A stretch of DNA of 64,000 bases from Scolanthus callimorphus (GCA_033964015.1 JAWWUD010000057.1:186001-250000), one strand, 5' to 3'; shown: positions 10,268-24,500, numbered from the stretch's first letter. The notes: generated from the letters alone by a model not told the origin. Translations and numbers: made by a program.

Positions 10268-11218
10268 GTGAATGCAAAGATCATGGCTTCCTCGAATAAT
10301 TATTACAAGAGCGAAGTTTACGAATGGCTGAGGTCCATTTCTCTAGACAACATGAATCTTGAGCTGAAGGCCAAACGCTTCGAACAGAAGGGATTTACTT
10401 CTCTTCGCTCTTTGATGTATCTGAAGGTGACAGATATTCCTGATATTTTCGACGGGTCTGAATGTCAGCTTCTACTAGCAGAGCGCCGTGTATTAGAAAT
10501 GGAACTGAAAAAAATTCATGTCGGGAATAAAGGCCTAGCAACTTCCGTTCTCAGACCCTTGGATGTAAATTCCCTGGATCCTGTGAATATAAGGCCTGCC
10601 TTTCCAGCGCCGCATATTCCTGCCAAGCCGAATACTGCACAACAAGCGACAGGTGCGCGCCCTCTAGACAAGAGAGAGAAAGAGCTACAAGACAACATGG
10701 ACGTCCTCAACGTACAAGTCGCAAGTGCGAAAGAGAGGATCGAAACCCTGAAACAAACACGTGAGAGCCTGAATCCTTTGGCTGCTTTTAGAAGTCGTTT
10801 GTGCAGTACTTGCCACAAGCCTGGACACACTAAAGCGGCGTGCAAAGCTAGCCTCTGCACTGATTATCGTGTATGCAAAGTGAGAGACAAACATCCCGAA
10901 CTCAAGTCAGAGATTGCAAAGCTACAGGTAGAACTAAAGGCTTTAGAGAAGCAGTGTGGTAGTGCCAAGAACGACCTGGATACTTTCAAGATGGCCCGGC
11001 AGAGAGCAGCGACAAATTTCTTTGCTGCTATGAGAGATCGCCTCCGAAATATGAATCCCGCAAAGTACGCAAACCGAGCATACCTTGATAACGACCTGTT
11101 GGTACTGGAACGTGCGCTCGGCAAGAAAATCCCAGATTGGGGCGAAGCTGAGGATTGGAGATTACCGATTCTGGTTGAACAATATAGAAACAATATCACT
11201 GCTCTAATGAACAACTAG
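10268..11218 (+). CDS. SAM-like and CCHC zinc-knuckle protein
   Basis: Intronless frame of 316 residues; a second ATG at codon 6 is an alternative start. Residues about 15-85 look like a SAM helical bundle (EVYEWLRSISLDN, then KGFTSLRSLMYL and LLLAERRVLEMEL). Residues 179-192 form a CX2CX4HX4C knuckle (Cys 179, Cys 182, His 187, Cys 192) as in nucleic-acid-binding Gag-like proteins. Coiled-coil-like charged helices flank the knuckle (about 135-170 and 210-250). It lies 1.2 kb downstream of the transposase on the same strand and inside the same inverted repeats, so it may be element cargo that binds nucleic acid or oligomerises. Function is unknown. A captured or domesticated gag-type gene is the alternative. 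Confidence 0.75.
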   Translation: MNAKIMASSNNYYKSEVYEWLRSISLDNMNLELKAKRFEQKGFTSLRSLMYLKVTDIPDIFDGSECQLLLAERRVLEMELKKIHVGNKGLATSVLRPLDVNSLDPVNIRPAFPAPHIPAKPNTAQQATGARPLDKREKELQDNMDVLNVQVASAKERIETLKQTRESLNPLAAFRSRLCSTCHKPGHTKAACKASLCTDYRVCKVRDKHPELKSEIAKLQVELKALEKQCGSAKNDLDTFKMARQRAATNFFAAMRDRLRNMNPAKYANRAYLDNDLLVLERALGKKIPDWGEAEDWRLPILVEQYRNNITALMNN

Positions 11219-11395
11219 ATGAATTAGGATATCACTTCTTTATGTTGTGTTTATGTGTCGTGGCATTTCTCAACTCTTGGAAATTCAAGAGTGAAAGGAA
11301 CACAAGAGACTATAATATTCAGATACTTTATAGGAATGGCATGACCTTAGAATCTAGCTAGCAAGTAACACGTTTATTGTTTGGTCATCATATCT

Positions 11396-12118
11396 GCAAT
11401 GTTGAGTTTATTTCTCATCCCAGGATCTGAAAAGTAAATTGCTATTTGAAAACTATAATTTGTATGATTCTGTACTAAGCTCAGCTATTTTGCTTAACAC
11501 AGTTTCTGTCACTAATAAATGGCTGCTTTCGCGGCCATCTATTGATCAATTGGCATAGGAAATAATGTTTATGTTTTCGTTTATTCAAAATTATTATAAT
11601 TTCACGGGAATTTCACGCATGTGACAAAAATTATTCGCGAACAAGAAACTATTCTCTTTCGGAGAAGGTCTATATGTTTTTCGAAAAGGAAATTTCTCAG
11701 TTCATTTCTAAATTATATAAATTATTATCGTTGCAGGTTTAGTGCCGAGTATAAATGGGAAATGCGGGCGAATAATTTGACCTCCGACTTAGCGGATTGA
11801 GAGACAAACTCAGTCGACGGCTTTTCTCGCGCGCTTTGATTTCCGACTACACCTGTTTACTTTGTCTTTCTAGTGCTTGATCCGCCAGAAAACGGACATT
11901 TTGTATTTGATTACAGCTTGGATAACTTTTATCCGCTCAGAGCAAATAGAAAACCTAGGAAGATTCGCTGTATTTCACGAATTGAACACTCAGCGTGACT
12001 CGAGCAGTTTTGCGGTTGAGCCCGGCTCGCTTGTAATAACCCCCGCCTGTGATTGGCTAACGCGGGCGAAAGTATGCGAATTAATTATCGGGTGGCCATA
12101 CTTGGGCTTCTCGCGCTG
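11396..12118 (-). repeat. right long terminal inverted repeat
   Basis: Reverse-complement partner of 4346-4802. It is longer because about 230 bp, roughly 11474-11700, interrupts the homology between a GCTC and an ATTTCTAAAT that are adjacent in the left arm. It ends CGCGCTG followed by TA at 12119-12120. Confidence 0.8.
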
Positions 12119-12506
12119 TAAATGTTTTCATTAGTTTTGAGAAGGACTCCAAATAGTCCCGTAAAAACCTCGAGTAAAAATGTTTAGTCAAGTATTTACT
12201 TTTTTTAAATAAAGTCAAATGATTGTCTTCGCAAGATAGTAGCTCCAATCTATAAAAGTGGCGCGAAGCTCATTAATAACAAAGGAAAAGACAACGACAC
12301 AATGGTGCTCTAACACATGCCAATTGTTAATTTTCCCGTGCTCGGATTTTTGCCGATTTTGGATGTTACAGATGACTGTCTCTGTCGAAAACCGCTGAAG
12401 GATCTTCTGTTGCAATTTGTTACAGAATGAGCGCATTTTGGGATTAAGTTTCCAGTACTCCAAAGTGTGTCAAATAACGAGCAAATCCTCCATGTTACCT
12501 GCAGGT
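12119..12506. other. spacer between inverted-repeat element and HPS3 3' end
   Basis: About 390 bp downstream of the HPS3 stop codon, probably including its 3' untranslated region. I did not find a clear AATAAA on the minus strand. No other gene is seen. Confidence 0.5.
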
Positions 12507-15500
12507 TCAGAACCTCGCTGGTGTTGTCGCGTGTCCAGTTGTTAACTTGTCGTTCATTTTCGCTGCTGCACATCGCCGATAGGATTGTTCCAAAAATGGC
12601 AAGAAAAATCCAAGGGTTCCCTGATCTGGGATACTTGCGAGCAAGGCCTGGGGGCTGGTGAGGTCAGCTAAGGTTGATAAGGTCCCTACAAACAATAGAA
12701 ATAGGGCCGCTGTCGTTTTCAAGTCATCTTAGAGAGCAAGTGAATTAGATCTTATATAAGTACTGAATTTCACTTTCCTATAATCGCAACTCATAGGGGT
12801 GATTACACTTGGATTACCAATTCCCTGATTGTTTCGCTCTCCCCACTGAAACCCTCTTATCAAAACTTTACTCCAATAACGCCATTGAGAAGTTAAGCTT
12901 GCACGAGGGCAAATGCTCCGAGTGCACCGTAACCAGTCAAATTTCCGAGTGGACGAATGTCTCGTCCGGTGATGCTGTTTACAATAAACGGGCTATATCT
13001 GCGTGCATCTTTACAAGATAACTCTGCAACCGTACGAATGTCAATTTTCTCAGTACTTCTGCATTCAGCTCATGCGCAAAAAAACACACCCGGGTTGATT
13101 TGGTTATTTTTAACAGAAGGCACAAACTTATTTGCCGCATATCTTACTGCAACGCTAAAGAACACTTTCCATTTTCGCCACAATATTTGCTAACATGACA
13201 AAAAATAGCTATCGTGAAGTTACGAAAACGCTATACAACTCTGAATCAGAAACTCTATATCTCTTCTATGAGTGAGTTTATTACAAAAAACCTTTTCGTG
13301 ATATTTACATAATGACGTAGAAACTAACCTTTCAAGGCTTCCAAATAACCTTTTCTTATTTCCGGCTCTTCTGGGGCGTCACTGTCCTTACTCTCTAGTG
13401 GCTGAAATTTTTGTAGGATGACGTCAAGAAGATATGACCACTAAAAAGCAAGAGGATGAGCAGATGTTGTGATTGCGCAGTTTAGCTGCATTTCTCTTTT
13501 TATTTACTGCGATTTTCAAAATTTTGCGAACTCTACACCGACCAACAAACCGTGGTTTGGCTTCCGTCAATCAAACGAGTGAACAACTCTGGGTGATTTC
13601 ACGGAGGCTTTGATACATCTTGTGAACTGATAGGGGCTAGCTAAGCTTCAAAACACAATTGTTTACATGTAAAATTCAAACCAAGCTCACAAGACATACG
13701 TGGACTTGACTTAAAAGGTTTGATTGACGGAAGCCAAAACACAGTTATTGGCGTTCGGAAACGTCAAGTGGGAGTTCGCAGAATTAGGAAAATCGCAGTA
13801 ATGCCAGCCTGTTTCAAGTTGAAAGAAATGTCAGTGAACAAGGGGAAACATAGAAAGCAAAGCTGCAGACTATTTAACAATTAGTCGCCGAAGGCAATCT
13901 GACTATTCGCCGGTAATCACGAAGCCTGAGGCGACTAATTGTTTAAGTATAATTTCTCAAGTGATTCATAAAGTTTTTGGACAAATTTTTTTGTTTTCGT
14001 TTAGTTTTTCACGGTTATAACAAACTCGCGCGGGCACTCCACCAGTTCTATCAATGTTATAATCACCGGTTGGTGATTACGTCTCGACCAACAAGCGCGC
14101 GGAATTTCTTATAATCACTTGAGTAATTATACTAATGTTGATAGCCTGCTTGCAGGAGGTGGAGCGCTCAAACGTCGCTCCATAATAGCCTTTTACTACG
14201 CTGGCTATGGTTTTCTAGAATCGGTACCCCAGCCATTGTTAGCGGGAAAACGGAAGCCGGAGAAAAATGTTACCTTTTCTACGTCAGCGTCAAAGAACTG
14301 CTGACCATAGGGTAATAACAAAGCTGGCCACTTTTCAACAAGTAAACTCACTCCCTAAAATTGAAACACAGACAACGTAAATGACAGTACAAGTCTTATG
14401 ACACGGGGTTAATAAAGACTTGTGAGTTCATTACGCTACATTTCCATAATATGGGTCATGAATCATCAACATCAGTAGTGACTGTCTATCGTCGCGATGC
14501 CATCCCAGATGCAGTATCTTGTTATTCATTTTTAGCACAAAAAAGAAGAAGTTGTAATTCTAAAAGAATAATTGTTTTATACCATCTGTCATTCAGTGTC
14601 AAAATTGGGAGCTCCGCTTTTAGGCAGTGCCTAAAGGTATATATTATTATTGCTACTACACTGATGTCCGGACTCTGGTAGAGAAATCAGACATCGTCAA
14701 AAATGTTTCCTTTGCTTCAGTTACCTTTTCATACGAGCCTACACGAGGAAAACAGAGCAACTTGATGGAATGGTCGCCTGGAAACGTCTTCTCTTCAATG
14801 TCTCCGAGAAGACTCTCACAAAACTGACGTCCAGCGAACGGTGAACTGAGAAGAGACTGCAAATACGATGCGTTGAGATAAAGGGGCAATGGCACTGGAG
14901 ATCAGCTGAATTATGAATCTTATCTAGTGACTATGAAGAATGAAGACGACTATGAAGAAGACAGAATGATAACATAGGGTGCCCACGATTTTTAGAATGT
15001 TAAATTTCAGGACTTTCAATGATATTTTCCAGGACTCCAGGACTGTGTTGGAAAGCAGCAAAACAATGTGGCAGACCAAACTCTCAAAGTTGGACTGAAG
15101 ATTATTAAAGTGCTTGAAAATAGTGGTCAAATCAGTGATGCTAGGAATCATGCAGATGGTACAAGGTTGATCTTTCTTACCTGAAGCTTCAGCAGATGCT
15201 CTGCGCAACAACAACAGAAGCAATCACCTACGCTGCTTGCTGAAGTTGAGTGTTGAACACTATAGGTATTTAATGGACTGGAGCGACCAAGCATCATTCT
15301 ACTGGGGTGAGGGTGGGGTCGGCCATGACGTCTTGTGTTATGGGGTGAAGATGGTCCTCTTGCTTGACGGGTGTTTGGACAGTCCTGATGAGGAACTGGC
15401 AGGGCACCTTAAGGTGACCAAGAGAACACAAGTGAACGCAAATAGAATCACCGGAAAGTGTTGAAAGTAAATGTAAATATATGTAAATGTATGACACTCC

Positions 15501-18500
15501 CCAGACTTGGAGCTTGTAAGCTGAATAGACCTCCTCGGCTTGGGCGTAATGTTTTCCCATTTCAGATCACGTGGCATTCCCATGAGTATTCTCTTTTTCT
15601 TTTTCTGCTACGCACCGAATGATATATGAATATGGAAGCATTCCAAACAAAGAGAGATTACTCATGGGAATGCCATGTGATCTGATATGGGCAAAACATT
15701 ACGCCCAAGCCGAGGAGTTCTATTGTGCTGGGTCTCAACCGCGCCACTGGCGGCCAAGCGGTCATACCCACATACACTGAATTTGTGGTCAATGCCAGAG
15801 GGTTTATTACGTCCTCAGTGGTTCTTTAACTTCCCCCCTGAAACTTGGTAGAGTAGTAAAGGCGAGACGGGACCTCTGTTTATTGTCTCATTCAAAAGAT
15901 ATGAAACACAGTAGAACAAAGTTCAACTCACAATATGAACCAGAGATGTGAAAGGACTCAAATAAGCCTACGATGTATTTGACAAGATTTATTGAGAGCA
16001 TACATCTTCTGGCTGTATTGCTTGAGTGATTACTGGATGGAAACAGGTCACTTTATTCATAAACACGTACCTAAAAATGGTGGAAGCTTATCAAGCCAAG
16101 CGTAACGAATGCCAAATGACCACCATCGCCTTCAGGCTAAAATGAAAACGAAAATACAATGACCATTGATTATTTGAACATTATCCAGTGAACATTACTT
16201 AATCTCTTTTAAACCCCTGCGTCAATGAATATCTGTTTATTGTTTTGATTTAACACAGTTACTTTGCTGTTCTAAGACTACATCAGGGTTGGAAATTGCG
16301 ACCACAAATCAGGCCTAGGCAACTAAATTTTTAACTTTAACTCTACGACCTATTCCATTTCCTATTTTGTGTCAAAAGTGACCCCAAAGTGGTTTTATTT
16401 TTTCTCCTTTTGAACTTACCACGTGCTTGTGTGACTTGGGGCCATTTGATGGTTTTGTTGCTGCTTTGTGGTTTTCCAAGATACGAGACAAGTACATTCT
16501 AGATAGCAGTGACTGGAGAGTGACCATGAAATAAACATACCACGAAATTAATATGAAAAATAGAATAGGGTACACAAGTGTGGCACGCATGGATATCAAA
16601 CTCATACATTTCCCTTATGTGTTTCGTGACTGTGTAAACCAACCCCAAGGACACGATCTAAAACATAGATGTTTGAAGCAGATTTTATAAGAAAGAAGAC
16701 ATTGCGCCAGCTCACCAATGCTGCGGCAAACGCATCACCTCTTTTCTTTTCTGCAAATGAAAACAGTAAGTTATAAAAGATAATACACAGTCAATAACCC
16801 ACTGTGGAGGACCTCAACTTCAGCTATGCACCCTGAAACATTTGGAATCCTAGTGAATTCCTTCAAGATCACCACACTTTGAATTCATGCTCACCCACCC
16901 TGAAAATCCACCTTTTAAGAATACCCACCCTGAATTTTCTTACTTTTGCTACAAAATATACAAACTGGAATCCAATGCCACTAAAACTCTCTCATAGTAT
17001 GAAACCTTCAACTGTCATACCCTGTAATTCCAATGCCACTGCCCAATTCAAATTTTAGGATAAGGTTTTGCGCCATCAGAAACCTATTGGCACTATTTAG
17101 CTTATTTCATTCCTTTCCATATAAATAAATCTAGGAAAGAAATGTAATATAGTTCAAAGTATTTGTTATGTGCGTAGAGGCGGAAGGAGCAGAATGCTTT
17201 CGTATTGGCCAATACTATAGTTATTACACCATAACTTAACTCATAACACTCATAACTCTAAAAGGAGGAGGCGCTACCATAACGTCCAGCTCACTTTACC
17301 ATTTGCAACTCCTTCAAGGAATTCCATCACTTGATTGTTTTGAACAGTAGACGTTTTGTTCACCTACAAGAAAAAGCAAGGCATTTAAAAAAAAATGCTT
17401 TTTCTTGTCGAGGTTCAATGTTCGTTATATTTGTTATGGAAACTAAAACCATTGGACCGGTACAATGCTCATACGGTACCGGTACAATTCTGGCACGTTT
17501 TGCAACAGTGTTCACACGGCCTAGCCGTACCAAAATCAGTCCGGTGCAACAGGTGTGAACGCGCGACGGTACCATACAAGAGTTGTACCGGTCTCGTGTG
17601 AACGGGGTCTGAATAGTTTCATCTTACCCCAAGAAGACCAAGGATGGTATCCATAGCAAACATCTTGGTGTCATGTAGGTGAAGCATGACGTCAACAAAC
17701 ACTCCGGGGCATGTTTCCGTAGCATCTAAATATCAAGAATGGTAACACGTGTACTTTAGCAAGTGACAAAAGAAAAGAAGCCTAGATTATTAACAAAGAA
17801 CGCTTTGTCTTAGGCACTATGTAACATCGTTTTCCATCTGAAATTTGAACCACACTGTTTAATTGTATTACAACGCTAATTTCGGCGCATGTCATTTGTC
17901 GAGAGTTATCGAGCTATTGGTCCAGAATTATCGAGCTACACTCTCGGGCTAATATTCCTTGCGAACATATTTCCTCGGGAATCTCACGTTAGGGGCTTCG
18001 ACGGAAGAAACAATTGTTTAACTATTGTACAGCTAATGGAAGGACAAACATACCTGTGCCAATGGCGTGAGATGCTTAAGGTCTTCATGCAGCAAGAAGT
18101 AATTTGAAGAGACAATTCTAAATAATTCAGACTGGAAAATTGAGAAGAACAGACGGCATCAGTATTTTATTTCAAACAGTGTCACGATTTTGAGGTCAAT
18201 TTAGGTGGATTAAATGAAGTCAAATTCCACAAGATTTGAGCAAAGTAATTGGCTAGGTTTGATAACTACCCCTGCTGCTACATAAGTACAAACTTGGAGT
18301 ATTATCGTGTGTCATCGACCGGATTGATTTGGATTGCGAATTGCATTTTCTTCAATTTCTTATCAGACTGAACAGTTTTCAAACTTGGAAATCTATATAA
18401 TCTTTCACAAGAATGCCTATAAGTTTCTCAGCCCCTTTAACTGAGATCTCTGTCTCGTATTACCTCTCCAATGGAGAACAACTCGGCCTGAGCATGTTCT

Positions 18501-21500
18501 GGCTCACATTGATGCAGATAGAGAATAGCAAGGACTAGTTTGTCAATCGCAGAAAATCTGAAAAATAAAATGTGAGTTTCTTATCATCAGCTCTGAAAGT
18601 AGACCACAATTCTGCCTCTTCGGGCTCATTTTTTTTGTCTGCATTCTTTTCTCCACGGGCTTGTGCGTTCTTGAAAATAACCGTACGACTGAGTCGAAAT
18701 AAAAACTAGCCTGTTACAATCTTGAAATATGAAAGCAAAGCGACTTTAAATGGGGCCACAGCAGAAGTAATGGATTTTTCCAAAATATTTCAATAGCTCA
18801 AAATATGACATTTCCAGTTATCAGGTCTTTTAGAGAAGGTTTACAAAAGTATGAGTACGGCGAGCGGCAGAATCGTAAACGGTTTTTTTTTTCGACGCGC
18901 ACGACGTTTCGGTGAAATTCGATGTAACACATTAAAAAACGTTTTTACTGTGATATGGGCAATCCCGTTTATTATTTCAGTTTCGAAAGCGGAGCCCCTA
19001 CGTACGTCATCACTATGAAACAGTAAGAAACAAAACATAGGCAAACTAAACTCACCTATATGGTGTATCTTCAGATTTTTTCAGATCCTCCAAAGCACCA
19101 ATTGCTATTTCTGTTGAATAATGCAATGTGAAATGAAGATTTTATTCAGTAGTTAATGTCGGGCCTCCACTTGTAAGGGGGTCTTTGAGGAGTTCAGGAT
19201 ACCACAATATCACAAAAAAATATCACTGAAAATAACACACCAAATAACAATAAAGATACCCTATGATTAACAGCACTACAATCAAAACGATTTCACCATA
19301 ATCTACATGTAGCACGCTTTCCAACGCCGAAATCTCGGATATCGTCGAATTATGCAATACCACATTGGCCATAACGCAAACCTCAAGGAACCCCACACTA
19401 GACAATGCCAAAGAATTCACAAACATTGCCGGATTTCAAGCCGAGAGTGCCTGGGGCGAATCCCTTAATATTACCATTATCGAAACGAGATCCACATTAA
19501 GAGACAGAGCATGCTAAACTATACAAGCTCCTAAAGTTTGGAGTTGATTGTGTAAATTCCGTTCGAGATACAGCCATTCCAATATGCCGGAATTTAATAA
19601 GCTTTGTATGGTTTTGCGGACGCCGGGTCCGGATTGTAAATATTTTTGAATGGCTGTTTCTCGATCACTATTTGCCCGATTAATACCAAACTTTAGGATT
19701 CTATATAGTTTAGCATGCTCTTTCTCTTTATGTGGATCGCGTTTCGATTATGGTAATATTAAGGGATACGCCCCAGGCAATCACGGCTTGAAACCCGGCA
19801 ATGAGGCAGGAACGCGGTAGGTAGGAGGATCTTTTGTTTACAGTCTGAACTTATGTGCGACAGGATCTAGATACAGAATGTTTGAAGGGGCTCGAAAAGA
19901 ACCAGCGCTGAATATGAATAGCGGACAACAAAAGCCTACTCAGAAAACCTTACAGCTTTACATTCATTTGTAAGGGCGCAGATAAATGTTCATTTTAGAA
20001 AGAAAATACGCTAATGGGTATTTACAAAACCTGCCTAGAGCCTCAAAAACGTTATAAAATACGTTCTTGGGATAGTTATCATTTGATCTCGAGCGCTTTC
20101 TAAGAGCAAAGAGTCTTTCTCAAAAGCCTTCAATTTCTTGGCTTGTAAGAGGCCCATTAGCCCACGTTTTCTGTAAATTGAACTTCCCGCAATGCGCTCA
20201 TTATTCGAATGACGAACATAAGACTTTCTACCTACGCTTCATTCGCTAGGTGCTATTCAAATTCAGAACATTTCTTTTTGTAGCTCCGTTACGCTTGCTG
20301 ATTTTCACTATTGCTATGAAAATGAGTACAAATATTAACGTTGACGTCACAAGAAAACCGCCTTTACCTGTGGAGAATCCGCTAAGCGATGACGTCAACA
20401 CAATGTCTGATACACGGCTTGGTTTAACTTTGGCATAGATTTTAAAAATCTTCTTGGTAATGTTCTACATTCAGAGAGAAAGAATACTTCAAAATCTTAT
20501 CAAGTATTAAAAAAACAATTTTAATTTTCTGAAACATTTTGCTATTGAGCGCTATTCCATACAAAGCAGCATTCATCTGTCTCGTGTGCTGAAGAAGACC
20601 CTCCAATATGTTTTTTTTTCTCTTTGTAAGTAATGTAATATAAGAAAACTGGTTGTACAAATATGTTTAATAATAATAAAAACTATAAAATGCAATAACG
20701 TTGCTTCATAGATGATGGCAATGCCATTTTAAACTAACCTCTGAGACAGAAACTGGCTCATCTGGACCAAAAAGTTTTTGGTCCAAATAATGGACCAAGC
20801 CCTCACCAAAAGGGGGCCCAGCCTTCCACACCCTGCTTATAATGTCCCAAAGAGGAAGACCAGACATGTAATAGTACTCAGCAGCATTTGTAGCTTCCTC
20901 AGGAGATCTGTCAAGAGGTCACAACACAACCATTGTACAAACATTATTGTAACATGTCGTTTCTAATGTTATCCTTAAGGCCAATCACCAACCGAGAGTC
21001 TTTGCGCCCCGTTTTCTTTGTTTTCAAATTGATCCATTGTTTTCGGGTGCTCTGACTGGCTAAGAGTCCGCAAAGGCACTCGGTTGGTGATGGGCCTTTG
21101 ATTAAGCATTAGAGCACAACTTTCTATGACTTATCAGCGCAACAGAGCATGCGTGATGTTGGGAGAGACACGAGAACATTGATTTTAAACGTTTCGAGTG
21201 TCTCTCCCAACATCACAAGTGGTCTATTTGCCGATAAAGTCATAGAAAGTTGTCCTCTAATGCTTTTATGATATAGCGGGGGAGAACCATTACTTTATTG
21301 GTGTAATAGAGCATAGATTTGGACCACTCAGAGCGTGTATTATATCGTAGCTATGTTATAACAAAGTATAAACCCTATAGACCCCATAGGCACAATAATG
21401 CATTTTCCAATCGAGAAGGTGAGTCATAGCTAGATTAGTTTTTCCATTTAGTATAATCACTGGGAGATCCGCTTTTAGGCAGTGCCTAAATCTATATATT

Positions 21501-24500
21501 AGCTTGACACTGTAATCCGCTGGTCACTATTACAGATACAAGTGTGTTTTTTTTTCAGCTAAAACGTTTACCGTTGTCATGCCTAATATTTCAGAAACGG
21601 GTGTTCACAAGATTCTACATGTACCTCGAACAGATGTCTGCAATGTTGAGTGCTGATTCGCAAAGTAATTTTCTCATCCTCTTTCGCCTAGCCTCAACGT
21701 CTTGGTTTCCTTGCAAATCCACCAGGCAACGTGACTTTAGAAACATGTGCTGCTCTGACACCAGTCTGTGGTAGGCCTGGGGATTGTGCTTTTGACATCG
21801 ATTGGCCAAAGGCATCTGGAATCAAAGGAATAAGAAATTCATATCATTGTTTTAGCTCACTCAACATCCCACTTAAAGGGGCTGTGTCACGGTTATTTGA
21901 ACAGCTCTAAATGTGCTTGTAACCATCTCCAAATTACTTAGATCACTTGATATTAGCCTAATAAGCAATGTATGTTTTTTACACCATCAAAGTGTGCTAA
22001 AATCGTGACACCGCTCCTTTAAGGTTACTGAGAACCTTCGCGCACGTTGTTCGAAAAAAAAAATCATACACGTTCTTAGTTTAACCAAAATATGTCAACC
22101 TATATATCGTTGGAAAGCTTATAGAATGGACTAGCGGGCTATGGCAAAAAGAAGTCACTTATTGATACCTGTAATTTTTTTTAAAGCATTGATTAAATAT
22201 TTTGGTGTGCTATTTTCACGAGCTAACGCCGCCGAACTGCTGGACCATGACTCCCAAGTAACATATTGTTTTAATCCTTAAAGGTGTTTCTCAAAAACCG
22301 TGTCTGCGATTTTTAAATTTTGTTTAGTTCAACAGTTATGAATTTTTAAAATTTTTAGAGCGTGAAAATTCTACAAAATTTGACCTTCGACATTTAAAAG
22401 TTCGATAACTTTTGAGCAAAGCAAATTTTAAAAAACGCAGACACGGTTTTTGAGAAACACCTTTAAGGATTAAAACAATGTGTTACTTGGGAGTCAAGGT
22501 CTAGCAGTTCGTCAGCGTTATCTCTTGAAACTCTTACACCCGAATTTTTAATAAAACCTTTAAAAAATTTCTAATTATGAAAAAAATATTTCTTTTGCCA
22601 TAGTTCGCTAGTCCATTCTATAAGCTTTCCAACGATATATAGGTTGATATGTTTTGGTTAAACTAAGGACATGTATGATTTTTTTTTCGAACACGTGCGC
22701 GAAGGTTCTCAGTAACCTTAAGAACCTTAAGGCTGGTTTCCATAGAGCGGTTTTCACATGACTGTCGTGAAAACAATTGCAATTGAGCAATCACTAGCCA
22801 ATCAGAATCGAGAGAAATCACCACTGCTCCTAAATCAAATGGCTTTTCTCTCAGCCAATCACAAGCCGAACCAATTACTAAGTAATTACGCAATTGTATT
22901 TACTAAAGAATTTGATTGGCTGAGAAAAACGAGTAGCCAATGAGAACGCAAAGCAATCGCAATTACTTAACAAGGGTTGACAGTCATGTGAAATCCGCTC
23001 TATAGTCGTATCTGTCGTATCTGTCTCATCAGTCGACCGTGATACAATAGAAATTGGAATTATTCTTTTGTTTCACTGTTGACTGATGAGACAGATACGA
23101 CTATATGGAAACCAGCCTTTAAGCATAAGGTTCTGGTATAAAAGGAGCGAGCCAACATCTCTGCGGCGTGAAATTCAAAATTTGTACTCAAAATGCGAGT
23201 TTTTGGAGAAATAAATATTAACTATTTGCTTTCCAAACTGTTACCTTTTTAGTTGCAGCAGAATATCGTAGTTGCTGCAGAATTTTTATTACAACCAGTT
23301 GGCTCAGATAAAAGTTTTTCGTGCAGAGAGCAAGACTAATTAGTATTCAAAAGGTTCGAAGTAATCTGAACGGCGAAATTCAAAATGTGAACTGAAAACG
23401 TTAGTAAACATCAAATAACCAATTATTCAGTATTCTACAAGGAGTAACCTTGCCAGTTATTCAAACAGAATGTTATTTAAACTTGAAGTACTTTTGCCGG
23501 AGACTAAAAATTATCGACTTCATTCTGTTGAGTTATGAATTTATAATTGCAGATTCAAGGAAAGTGGGTGGTCTTATCCCTTTTATACCGGAACCTCGTG
23601 TTTAACACTCAAATCCCTATCAGCGGTGATGTTAAAACGTACCAATTATGACAAAGAGCATCATAAGAAAGAAAAATCGAGAAAATGCAGGAGCTTCAGT
23701 AACTTTTGAAGTAAATAGATACTGATGGTAATGTAAGAGGGTAGCCCAGAAATTTGTAGCAATTATTCTTGTTCAATAATGCAGATTGTTGTACAATTTC
23801 ACAAATTCTATGGTGCAAGCTTCTTTAGTAGCTGGGCAACATCAAACTAGACGGGCACTGGCATCTGAAGACTGCCTTCTAATGAAGGCTCCTGTTCAGT
23901 TTTTGTCTTCTGCTGGGGGGGCAGAAATCACCAAACGTTTGGAAGACATCAGAAGATACGAACCATAGTACAAAAGCTATGGTGTCAAATAAATTAGAAA
24001 ATACTAAGATTGCGTCCAGTTCGTAACGAGTTTAAAAGAATCGAGGAAGAATAATCAAGTGAGCTGCTGAAGAATTTCACGCTCGGTGAGTTGTTCAAGT
24101 TCAATGAAGTTTGTACATGTTTTATTTCAAACAATGTATAATAAAACACAAATTTAATGAAGTTTTAGTAACATCTGAAATACTGTAAGCAAGCAAGGCA
24201 AGTGTAATCAGACGATGTCATCGCAATGCATACCACAGATTTGTAGAGCTGTATTGGAGCCATGTTTTCTAGAACATATATTGACCACTCTGGTTGTGCT
24301 GCATCTTTAGAGAAGTTTTTGCTAAAAAGATTAAATTTGTAAGTTTTTTGGGGGGATAAACAGTTTTGAGGTACAACTGAACATGATTAAAGAATTATGG
24401 AGAGGCTCCAGGGACAACATGGTGGTTACTTTACAGTACAAGGGCTTAAGACAGAAAAGTTGATGAAGTTTTGCTTTTGATATGATTTTAAGCTCTCATG

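Larger units (their letters stand above)
4346..12118. mobile_element. candidate 7.8 kb IS630/Tc1-like element with long inverted ends
   Basis: Inverted copies of one sequence occupy 4346-4802 and 11396-12118. Both outer ends read CAGCGCGAGAAGCCCAAG and each is bordered by TA (4344-4345 and 12119-12120), the target dinucleotide of IS630/Tc1/mariner elements. Between them lie a TA-class DDE transposase (7830-9105) and a SAM/CCHC gene (10268-11218). The right copy has about 230 bp extra (about 11474-11700). The left copy is followed by a partial tandem duplicate at about 4828-4915. Smaller MITEs inside (5824, 6202, 9422) look like later insertions. The structure is seen directly; that it is one mobile unit is inference. 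Two independent inverted copies of an older repeat are the alternative. Confidence 0.5.

Noticed and set aside
22608..22943. Short frames on both strands
   Set aside because: They fall in the foldback element and nested MITEs and have no coding features.
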